From contig DATBMA010000108.1 in assembly GCA_036555105.1 (NCBI GenBank), positions 1 to 21,606 on the forward strand: a DNA stretch of 21,606 bases, read 5' to 3'. The position numbers were made by a program, and so were the translations under genes. Under the pieces are notes generated by a model. That model did no database searches and was not told the origin of the DNA. It saw only the letters and a program-made list of their open reading frames with translations. Shown one piece after another: positions 7,038 through 12,956 of this stretch (positions within the stretch are counted from its first letter, which is position 1; every line of letters begins with the position of its first letter). Origin of the DNA: DATBMA01 sp036555105. Its GTDB lineage: Bacteria; Actinomycetota; Acidimicrobiia; Spongiisociales; ZC4RG35.

Positions 7038-7700
7038 TCAGGTTTCGTAGTCCTCGATATCGGGCCACGCCGCGATGTCAACTCCATGGTTTTCTGGAGA
7101 CGCCAGGGTCCACCACTCCGGTGCATTGGAGTCGACCAGTCGCCCACCGGCGGCGAGGGCTGCCGCCACTCGCGCCTCGGCTTGATCCGCCGGAAGACTG
7201 ACGTCGACATGGACCCGGCCCCGACCTGGTTTGGGTGGGTCGAGCAGGTGGAACCAGAAATGTGGGTTGCGCCGGTGCGGATCGATCGCGTCCGCATCGT
7301 CCAGATGCTCATATCCAAAGGCGGCGGCCCAGAACGGCCGCACATCTGCCCCGGTGTCCTGCGCGACTGCGATGCCAACCATCTGTACCTGCGAGGGATC
7401 GGCCTCCAGCCCGTGTTGGCCGGCCAGGGCCGTGACGCGGCGGGCGAGTTCGACATCGAGCTGGCTGAGCGACCCGTCCCTTCTGGAAAACGTCCGAACC
7501 GTCACCCCATCGGGGCGCAGGTCGATGTCGGGGAAGTGACCGACCGACTCAGCAACTTCGGCGAGGTCGGCGATGAATTTCGCTCCAACCGCGAATGACC
7601 CGGTGCGGTAGTAGGCATACGCCCCCCAATAGAGAACGCGCCAGTCGTCCACCCCTCCTGCATCGTGGAAAGCCTTGCCGGTAACTCGTCGTTCGTTCAC
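7038..7700 (-). CDS. Pterin-carbinolamine-dehydratase-like/VOC (glyoxalase) fusion protein
   Basis: A 220-residue protein starting at GTG 7700, with GGAGG (7714-7710) 9 nt upstream. Residues 20-100 match the pterin-4a-carbinolamine dehydratase fold: a helix, then GHFPDIDL at 54-61, a strand VTVRTF and a helix LDVELARRVTAL. In active enzymes the motif is HHPD with a further histidine after the next strand. Here the second His is Phe56 and the later position is in an SRR stretch, so dehydratase chemistry is doubtful. Residues 105-215 are a vicinal-oxygen-chelate domain ending in the characteristic VHVDVSLP and WWTLASPE-NHGVDIA segments. VOC enzymes include glyoxalases, dioxygenases and antibiotic-binding proteins, and no substrate can be assigned. 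The gene follows DUF1801 after 32 bp, probably as one operon. Confidence 0.85.
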   Translation of the reverse strand: MNERRVTGKAFHDAGGVDDWRVLYWGAYAYYRTGSFAVGAKFIADLAEVAESVGHFPDIDLRPDGVTVRTFSRRDGSLSQLDVELARRVTALAGQHGLEADPSQVQMVGIAVAQDTGADVRPFWAAAFGYEHLDDADAIDPHRRNPHFWFHLLDPPKPGRGRVHVDVSLPADQAEARVAAALAAGGRLVDSNAPEWWTLASPENHGVDIAAWPDIEDYET

Positions 7701-7732
7701 GTCAGAGCTCCTCCTCTATGCAAGTCGGGACG

Positions 7733-8179
7733 TCAGCTGGCCGCCTTCTTGATGAGCGCGATGACCTTCTTTTCGACCGCGGGTGTCCATTCGACGATCG
7801 CAAACACGACCGGCCACATCGGGGGGTCGTCGAGCATGGCCGCATCCTCGAATCCCAAGATCGGGTAGCGGCCCTCGAACTTGGCTGCGGTCCGGAAGAA
7901 GCAGACGACCTTGCCTCCCGCGTTCGCGTAGGCAGGCATGCCGTACCAGGTTTTGGGCAGAAGCTCCGGGGCATTGGCGAGGACGAGAGCATGGATTCGC
8001 TCAGCGATAGCTCGATCGTCATCCGGCATCTCGGCGATTGCATCGATCACGGCTCGCTCGTTGTCTGCCTTCTTTTGGCCGCTTCGGCCCTGCGCCTTCA
8101 GTTCCTGGGCGCGGGCCTTCATGGCGGCACGTTCACCCTCCGAAAAGCCGCCCGAGCCGGAATTCTGGGTGGTCGTCAC
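7733..8179 (-). CDS. DUF1801 (YdhG-like) family protein
   Basis: A 148-residue protein. The GTG at 8179 is chosen because a perfect AGGAGG (8192-8187) stands 7 nt before it; the longer reading to 8383 would run into the neighbouring cyclase-like gene. After a charged helical N-terminus (residues 10-45), residues 50-148 carry the DUF1801 pattern: a helix ending in ERIHALVLANAPEL, then KTWYGMPAYANAGGKVVCFF, FEGRYPILGF and a final lysine-rich helix. Proteins of this group have a small cyclophilin-independent alpha/beta fold also found in iron-chaperone-like (frataxin-like) proteins. No catalytic residues are known to me, so function is unassigned. No membrane or signal segment is present, so it is cytoplasmic. 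The VOC fusion gene follows 32 bp downstream. Confidence 0.85.
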   Translation of the reverse strand: MTTTQNSGSGGFSEGERAAMKARAQELKAQGRSGQKKADNERAVIDAIAEMPDDDRAIAERIHALVLANAPELLPKTWYGMPAYANAGGKVVCFFRTAAKFEGRYPILGFEDAAMLDDPPMWPVVFAIVEWTPAVEKKVIALIKKAAS

Positions 8180-8186
8180 CTGGTGA

Positions 8187-8192
8187 CCTCCT
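8187..8192 (-). promoter_or_regulatory. Ribosome binding site setting the DUF1801 start
   Basis: AGGAGG on the minus strand, 7 nt upstream of GTG 8179. A possible -10 hexamer TATTGT lies upstream at 8214-8209, but without a clear -35. Confidence 0.7.
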
Positions 8193-8276
8193 AGACGAGT
8201 TGCCAGCGACAATACGCGCGACCCAGATCGGGCGCTTCTCGAATCCTGCTCGATCGCGTCGTGGCTGATCGTTGCG

Positions 8277-9230
8277 CTAGGAGCTTGCCCAGCCCAGTAC
8301 TCGTAGCGCCCGCAAGGTGTTCCAGCGGCTGGGGAAACCCTCCGGCCCTTCCATCTCGAAGTGCGTGGGACCCTGGTGCACATTCTCGAGGAGCCAGCGG
8401 CCTTCCTCGTCTGCCTTCTCCGACACGAGGGCCATTGCCTCTTCGCAGCGCTCGTCCGGCCGCCCGCCTGCCGCCCTGAAGTATTCGAGGGCCCGCAGGA
8501 CGTCGTAGTACCACCTGGTCGGGTAGGAGAACATCGTGAAGCGCGGGTCGATCACTGATCCGTCGGAGACACGGCGCATCAGCCCTCGCTGAAGCAAGTA
8601 CTCCTCCCCTCTCGCCCTGGTCTCGGTCACCTCGGGTGATGAACCTCCCGCCCTCTCCCACTCGAGCAGGCCTTCGAGCACCGAGATGGTGGAGTGGAAC
8701 GATGACACGGTGGCACCGAAGTCGGTCCAGCAATTCCACCCGCCATCGCCCAGCCGGTCGTTCACCAGCCGCTCGACTATGCCGTCCACGTCCTGGCCGA
8801 AATAGGAACCGGTGGCGACCGCCGACCCATTGATGCATGGTTCGACCTCGCCTCGAAAATAGAGCTCGCCGTTGTACTCCCAACGGACATTGCCGGCCAC
8901 CAGGGAGACCGCCCCGACGGCCTCCGGACTGGAGGGCTCGAGGCCGTACTCACGCAACTGCTGTAGCGAGAAGTGGGTGGCCGTCCAGGCGTCGAAGAAG
9001 GGCTTGGTGTCGTCTGCCCAGCCCGGCCGATAGGTCCCGGAGTCCCAGAGCCCGTCGTCGGCCTGCAGCGTCAACAGGTGGGCGCCCCAGCCCTCCGTTG
9101 CCACCCTCGCTCGCTCCGCCGCCACCTCCGCTGGGGAGGCGCCGGTCAGGTCCCGGAGCACCTGCCAGCGGATGGAAGGATCGGAGTCGAGCAACCATTC
9201 GATGACCGGCACGGGAGCCCGAATGTACAT
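8277..9230 (-). CDS. Squalene-cyclase/prenyltransferase-like alpha-toroid protein
   Basis: A 317-residue protein starting at ATG 9230, with GAAGGG about 9 nt upstream. It is mostly helical and carries repeat turns typical of terpene-cyclase/prenyltransferase toroids: ADDGLW near residue 57 and LGDGGWNCW near 160, close to QW-type motifs. It also has the helix-pair spacing of that fold. True squalene-hopene cyclases are about twice as long and have a DxDD catalytic motif. I see neither, so this is a single-barrel relative without evident cyclase chemistry. Related short proteins are common in actinobacteria and often annotated as squalene cyclase, but their role is not established. A 97-bp gap with its own ribosome binding site precedes DUF1801, so co-transcription is possible but not evident. 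Confidence 0.75.
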   Translation of the reverse strand: MYIRAPVPVIEWLLDSDPSIRWQVLRDLTGASPAEVAAERARVATEGWGAHLLTLQADDGLWDSGTYRPGWADDTKPFFDAWTATHFSLQQLREYGLEPSSPEAVGAVSLVAGNVRWEYNGELYFRGEVEPCINGSAVATGSYFGQDVDGIVERLVNDRLGDGGWNCWTDFGATVSSFHSTISVLEGLLEWERAGGSSPEVTETRARGEEYLLQRGLMRRVSDGSVIDPRFTMFSYPTRWYYDVLRALEYFRAAGGRPDERCEEAMALVSEKADEEGRWLLENVHQGPTHFEMEGPEGFPSRWNTLRALRVLGWASS

Positions 9231-9277
9231 ACTTCAGACCCTTCGGTCCTGGTCGGGGTCGTGCTTCCATATGGCCG

Positions 9278-9976
9278 GTGATCGAAGGCACACCTGCTGC
9301 TCCAGTAGAGATAGAGCCTCCCGAGAGCTCTCAGCCGCCGTACGGCCGGCTCTTCTTGCTGCTACTGATATGGACGTTCGTCGCCGGTCTCATGCAGTCG
9401 GTGGGCGGTTCGATGACGTTCACCGTCGGGTTTCTGGCAATCGCCTTGGTCTACACGTTCAGTATCTCCCGAGCGTCCAAGATCCTGCTTTGGGCCGCGG
9501 TCGGTTTCGGGATCGTTGGGTTGATCGCCGCCCTGACCTTGGGCGGTGCCGACACTCCGGACAAGTATTCGACAGTCCCCTCCCTCTTCGGCATGGTGTT
9601 CTCCGCTGCCATCCCGGTGATGATCCTCCGCCGAATCGGGACCACATTCACGATCAATCGCAATGTGATTGCCGGAGCCTTGGCCATCTTCCTTGCGATC
9701 GGCACCTTCTTTTCCTACGCCGTGTTCGCCATCCAGAGCTGGAGCGGCCATTACTTCGCCGACGGGCTGGTCCATCCCTTCCGCGATGCCGTCTACTTCA
9801 GCTACATCACCATCACCACGACCGGGTACGGAGACCTCGCCCCCGATACCCCGCTCGGGCGCTTAACCGCGGTGTTCGAGGCCTTGATCGGCCAGATCTA
9901 CCTGGTCACGGTGGTGGCGCTGGTGGTGGGGAATCTCGGCCGTCAGGCCGAGCGGGTGGGCCGCTCAATCAAGTAG
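9278..9976 (+). CDS. Potassium-channel-like membrane protein
   Basis: A 232-residue protein from GTG 9278. The selectivity filter TTGYGDL is near residues 179-185, preceded by a pore helix (DAVYFSYITI) and flanked by helices at about 130-150 and 193-216, the two-helix pore unit of Ion_trans_2. Before it lie about four more hydrophobic segments (24-43, 45-63, 68-88, 101-117). None carries the regular arginine spacing of a voltage sensor, so this looks like a six-helix, non-voltage-gated channel subunit. It lacks a C-terminal RCK/TrkA-N domain and ends shortly after the last helix, so gating is unknown. No ribosome binding site precedes the GTG. It diverges from the cyclase-like gene (47 bp) and its last 12 bases overlap the end of the dehydratase gene on the other strand. 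Confidence 0.85.
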   Translation: MIEGTPAAPVEIEPPESSQPPYGRLFLLLLIWTFVAGLMQSVGGSMTFTVGFLAIALVYTFSISRASKILLWAAVGFGIVGLIAALTLGGADTPDKYSTVPSLFGMVFSAAIPVMILRRIGTTFTINRNVIAGALAIFLAIGTFFSYAVFAIQSWSGHYFADGLVHPFRDAVYFSYITITTTGYGDLAPDTPLGRLTAVFEALIGQIYLVTVVALVVGNLGRQAERVGRSIK

Positions 9977-10912
9977 CCGGAGGTCGGTCGGGTCGAAGTT
10001 GGCGCCCGAGACTATGAGAGCCACTACTTCACCGGCAGCCGGCACGTATGCACCGGACATCAAGGCAGCCAGTGGAGCCGCCGCAGCCGGCTCCGCCGCC
10101 ACCCTTGCCGCCTCCCACAACCCGCGTTGGGCGGCGACCAAGTCGTCGTCGGAGACGACCAACGAGTCACCGATCCGATCCCGCAGACTCCAGGCGATCG
10201 TCCCTACCCGGCTCGCCCCCAGGGCTGATGCCGCCAGTCCGGACACCTCGATGTCGACCGGGGCTCCTGCCTGCAAGGCGGCGTTGAGGCTCCCACATCC
10301 TTCCGACTCAACCCCGATCACCCTCGCCTGATCGTCACAGGCAGCCAAGAGCCCTGACAGCAGGCCGCCGCCGCCGACCGCGGTGACGATCGTCTCCACC
10401 TCTTGGCACTGGTCGAGGAGCTCCAGCCCACACGTGCCCTGACCCGCGGCCACCGGGACCTGGTCGTAGGCATGTGCAAAGAGGCCGGAGCAGTCCCGGG
10501 CGAAGTCGTGCGAGGCGGCGAGCGCATCCGGGTAGTAGCCCGGGACCACATGAACGATCGCACCTTCGGCCCGGATGCGACTCAGCTTGGCCGGCGGCAC
10601 CGAGTCGGGAACGAACACGTCCGCCTTGGCGCCCAGCATCCTGGCTGCATACCCGATGGCGAGACCGAAGTTGCCTCCCGAGGCCGCCACCACCCCGCCT
10701 GACAAATCCGAGGTGGTCAACAGGGAGAAGGCACCCCGGGCCTTGAACGAACCTGACTCCTGCTGGCTTTCGAGCTTGAGCACGATGGGATTGGGCAGAC
10801 CAAAGGCCCCCTCCTCCAAGGTGATGGTCGGTGTGCGGCGGACATGAGCGGCAATCCGAGTGGCCGCCGCTTCGACATCGGCTTTGGACAGGAGAGGGCC
10901 CTCGTCGAGCAC
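9965..10912 (-). CDS. PLP-dependent threonine/serine dehydratase-like enzyme
   Basis: A 315-residue protein starting at GTG 10912. The fold-type II signature is clear: ESGSFKARG with the PLP-binding lysine at about residue 57, an ASGGNFGLA cofactor loop near 77-85, and the phosphate-binding glycine run AVGGGGLLSG near 178-187. Length and the absence of an ACT domain match the short catabolic dehydratase/serine-racemase group. It would convert Thr or Ser to a 2-oxo acid and ammonia, or racemise Ser. Exact substrate is open. The gene starts 8 bp after the stop of a 48-residue membrane protein with no ribosome binding site of its own, so it is probably translated from the DUF6529 operon message. 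Confidence 0.88.
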   Translation of the reverse strand: MLDEGPLLSKADVEAAATRIAAHVRRTPTITLEEGAFGLPNPIVLKLESQQESGSFKARGAFSLLTTSDLSGGVVAASGGNFGLAIGYAARMLGAKADVFVPDSVPPAKLSRIRAEGAIVHVVPGYYPDALAASHDFARDCSGLFAHAYDQVPVAAGQGTCGLELLDQCQEVETIVTAVGGGGLLSGLLAACDDQARVIGVESEGCGSLNAALQAGAPVDIEVSGLAASALGASRVGTIAWSLRDRIGDSLVVSDDDLVAAQRGLWEAARVAAEPAAAAPLAALMSGAYVPAAGEVVALIVSGANFDPTDLRLLD

Positions 10913-10920
10913 GGCCGGGC

Positions 10921-11067
10921 TCAGCTGGTGGGAAAGGTGACGTAGGTGGTGGTGGCCGTATCCGGAGCCGGGGGATGCATCAGGACCTCGGACCCGACCC
11001 CTGCCAGCAACGACACGAAGACGATTGCCCCCAGGATCAGGAAGAAGGCCACGATCCGCCTGAGCAT
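10921..11067 (-). CDS. Small single-helix membrane protein (48 residues)
   Basis: The ATG at 11067 shares one base with the TGA of the DUF6529 gene, a strong sign of coupled translation. The product has one hydrophobic helix (about residues 4-22: IVAFFLILGAIVFVSLLAG), then a short outer tail rich in Thr and Pro that ends TFPTS. No family is recognised. The tight coupling suggests a small subunit or chaperone of the DUF6529 membrane protein. A much longer reading in this frame (to 11655) is a shadow of the DUF6529 gene. Confidence 0.6.
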   Translation of the reverse strand: MLRRIVAFFLILGAIVFVSLLAGVGSEVLMHPPAPDTATTTYVTFPTS

Positions 11068-11621
11068 CAGAATCCCGGGAAGTCGACGTTGACGAAGAAC
11101 CAGAGTGACGAGGTCACCCAGATGGCGACCAGGGCCGTGAACACCAGGCCTCCCGCCACCGGCAGCGCCCAGTCGGGCAGGCGGCGGCTTCGGACGAACA
11201 AGACCTTCGCCGCCAGCGCACCGAAGAACGCACACCCCAGGGTGGAGTGGACCAGCACCCGCGGCTGGTCGGCCTGGAACCCGAGCGACCACAGGCAGTG
11301 ATAGGCGACGGGGATCGTCAGCCAGAAGGCTGTGGTGCCGGAGACACGATGGGCGGATGGCATCCACCGCGGGGTTGGAGGCTTCCCGATCCGCCCATAG
11401 ATCCGGAGGGCGGTGAACAGCTGGAAGCAGGCGAGGGTGAAAGCCATCGTCGCCAGCCAGACCTTGAGATTGATGGTGTTGGTGAATATCAGGGTCACGA
11501 GCGAGGAGCGGGCGGGGTCGTGAACGTTCCCGTAGACCCCGAGCCCGGCGGCGACGGCCGCGCCTACCAGCAGACCCGACACCAAGCCGATGCTGTTGGA
11601 GCGCTCCGTCTCGGTGATCAC
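11067..11621 (-). CDS. DUF6529-family five-helix membrane protein, possible b-type cytochrome
   Basis: A 184-residue protein. GTG 11621 is chosen because a TACCCT -10 hexamer lies 7 nt upstream, making a leaderless message; the longer reading to 11978 would run antisense through the sirtuin gene. Five membrane helices are predicted at about 11-30, 53-74, 93-114, 122-143 and 151-175. Histidines at 91, 108 and 125 sit at or inside helices 3 and 4 (AHRVSG, AYHCLW, LVHSTLG), a spacing reminiscent of haem-binding membrane cytochromes such as the b561 or ferric-reductase type. I match the family to DUF6529 from general similarity; the haem idea is inference. The 48-residue membrane gene and a dehydratase gene follow in one run. 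Confidence 0.75.
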   Translation of the reverse strand: MITETERSNSIGLVSGLLVGAAVAAGLGVYGNVHDPARSSLVTLIFTNTINLKVWLATMAFTLACFQLFTALRIYGRIGKPPTPRWMPSAHRVSGTTAFWLTIPVAYHCLWSLGFQADQPRVLVHSTLGCAFFGALAAKVLFVRSRRLPDWALPVAGGLVFTALVAIWVTSSLWFFVNVDFPGF

Positions 11622-11628
11622 CCTGGAC

Positions 11629-11642
11629 AGGGTAGGTAGCGT
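11629..11642. promoter_or_regulatory. Divergent leaderless promoter pair (DUF6529 / sirtuin)
   Basis: On the minus strand TACCCT (11634-11629) stands 7 nt before GTG 11621. On the plus strand TAGCGT (11637-11642) stands 6 nt before ATG 11649. Both fit TANNNT at the leaderless distance. The two hexamers are 2 bp apart, so polymerase footprints must overlap and each -35 region would lie inside the opposite gene. Confidence 0.55.
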
Positions 11643-11648
11643 GACCTG

Positions 11649-12464
11649 ATGGCACCGGCGACCGAGGCCGCGAGTCTCTTGCGCGCAGCCCCCAAGATCC
11701 TGGTGTTCACCGGCGCAGGCATCTCGACCGAGTCGGGGATTCCCGACTTTCGCGGCCCGAACGGTGTCTGGAACGACTTCGATCCCGCCGACTTCACGAT
11801 CGAGCGGTACCTGGCCTCCGCCGACGTGCGACGGCGTCGATGGCGCATACATCAGCAGGGAACTCTGTGGGGAGCCAGATCCGGCGTGCAACCCAATCAG
11901 GCTCACTACGCGGTCGTTCGACTGGCTGCGGCGTACAGGCTGGCGGGGTGCGTCACCCAGAACGTCGACGGCCTCCACCAGCGGGCCGGGCTCGACGACT
12001 CACAGGTCGCAGAACTGCACGGCAACGTCCGCTCCGCCCGGTGTTGCGGCTGCGGCCGGGTCAGTCCCATTGGAGACGTGCTTGCCCGGGTGGACCGCGG
12101 AGAGGACGACCCCCCATGCCTCGAATGCGGGGGGATCCTCAAGACCACCACTGTCCTCTTTGGCGAGCAATTGCCCACCGACCAATTCGAGAGGGCAATG
12201 GAGATGGCAAGAAGCGCCGACGCGGTGCTCGTCGTCGGTTCTACCGGATCGGTCTACCCGGCTGCCGACGTGGCCCTGAGCGTGGTCGATGCCGGTGGGC
12301 CCATGGTCATCGTGAACCTGGGACCCACCGACTTCGACGACTTGGCAACAGTCAAGCTCGAGGGGCTTGCCGGCGACTTGCTGCCGGCCCTAGTCGATGG
12401 GGTGCTTCAGCTGACAGGCTCACCGGCCGGAGAGATCACGAACCAAACGTCGCTCACTCCCTGA
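11649..12464 (+). CDS. cobB: NAD-dependent protein deacylase (sirtuin)
   Basis: A 271-residue protein with all core sirtuin motifs: TGAGIS at 21-26 followed by GIPDFRG, TQNVDGLH at 103-110, and catalytic His124 in ELHGN. A zinc site is formed by CxxC pairs at 132/135 and 157/160, and VLFGEQLP begins at 169. The enzyme removes acyl groups from protein lysines using NAD+, giving nicotinamide and O-acyl-ADP-ribose, in the cytoplasm. Known bacterial targets include acetyl-CoA synthetase, but none is encoded here. Residues decisive for acyl-chain preference cannot be judged safely. The start is ATG 11649 with a -10-like hexamer 6 nt upstream and no ribosome binding site, so a leaderless message is likely. 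Its last 58 bases overlap the end of the lipoprotein gene on the other strand. Confidence 0.93.
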   Translation: MAPATEAASLLRAAPKILVFTGAGISTESGIPDFRGPNGVWNDFDPADFTIERYLASADVRRRRWRIHQQGTLWGARSGVQPNQAHYAVVRLAAAYRLAGCVTQNVDGLHQRAGLDDSQVAELHGNVRSARCCGCGRVSPIGDVLARVDRGEDDPPCLECGGILKTTTVLFGEQLPTDQFERAMEMARSADAVLVVGSTGSVYPAADVALSVVDAGGPMVIVNLGPTDFDDLATVKLEGLAGDLLPALVDGVLQLTGSPAGEITNQTSLTP

Positions 12465-12871
12465 CCGTTGACGTCGCCGGGAGCGTTGTCGAGCCCGTAG
12501 AAGTAGATGGGCCAGCCGTTGTAGGTCACCTGGGATCCTCCCTCGGCGCCCGCCACCGTGCCGATGAGACTGGCATCAACCCCGGCTCCCGCGGTCACCT
12601 CGGACGTTACGGCGGGCCAGGTGGCGGCACAGCTGCCCGTGCATGTCGGAGCTCCTTGCTCATCGGTGGCAAGCAGGTAAACGGTCATCCCGTCGACCGT
12701 GAGGACGTCGCCCAAGGAAGTCGAGCTGACCGCCAGTGTGCTCCCAGCCCCCGCCATGGTGGTCGCCCCACCACTCTGGGTCGTGGGCGCGCCTGTCTGC
12801 GTTGTCGTTGTCCCGCCCCCGCACGCGGCAATCAGGGCGGCCATAGTTGCTATCTGGAGTAAGCGTTTCAC
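12407..12871 (-). CDS. COG4315-type secreted-repeat lipoprotein
   Basis: A 154-residue protein. GTG 12871 is preferred because AGGAGG (12882-12877) lies 5 nt upstream; the in-frame GTG at 12877 overlaps that site. A short signal segment ends in ALIAAC, a good lipobox, followed by a Thr/Gly/Gln linker (about residues 18-45). The mature domain has the two motifs of the secreted-repeat family (PF03640/COG4315): DGMTVYLLATD with CTGSCAATWPAV, and NGWPIYFYGLDNAPGDVNGQGV ending in WFVISP. The paired cysteines CTGSC could form a disulfide. Function in the family is unknown; members are exported or lipid-anchored. It diverges from the acyl-CoA dehydrogenase gene. Confidence 0.88.
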   Translation of the reverse strand: MKRLLQIATMAALIAACGGGTTTTQTGAPTTQSGGATTMAGAGSTLAVSSTSLGDVLTVDGMTVYLLATDEQGAPTCTGSCAATWPAVTSEVTAGAGVDASLIGTVAGAEGGSQVTYNGWPIYFYGLDNAPGDVNGQGVSDVWFVISPAGEPVS

Positions 12872-12876
12872 CTTCA

Positions 12877-12882
12877 CCTCCT
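12877..12882 (-). promoter_or_regulatory. Ribosome binding site setting the COG4315 lipoprotein start
   Basis: AGGAGG on the minus strand. Its last base is also the first base of the alternative GTG at 12877, so only the GTG at 12871, 5 nt downstream, has normal spacing. Confidence 0.7.
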
Positions 12883-12943
12883 AAGGCCAATCTAAGGAAG
12901 GCTCGTGCGTAGTCGCGCCTGGTGGACGACGAGCGCCGACCGG

Positions 12944-12949
12944 TAGCCT
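12944..12949 (+). promoter_or_regulatory. Candidate -10 element of a leaderless acyl-CoA dehydrogenase mRNA
   Basis: TAGCCT, of TANNNT form, ends 7 nt before GTG 12957, and no ribosome binding site is present between them. The -35 region is not convincing. Confidence 0.45.
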
Positions 12950-12956
12950 TTCAGTC

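Noticed and set aside
8180..8383. N-terminal extension of the DUF1801 gene to 8383
   Set aside because: It would overlap the cyclase-like gene by over 100 bases, while a perfect ribosome binding site supports GTG 8179.
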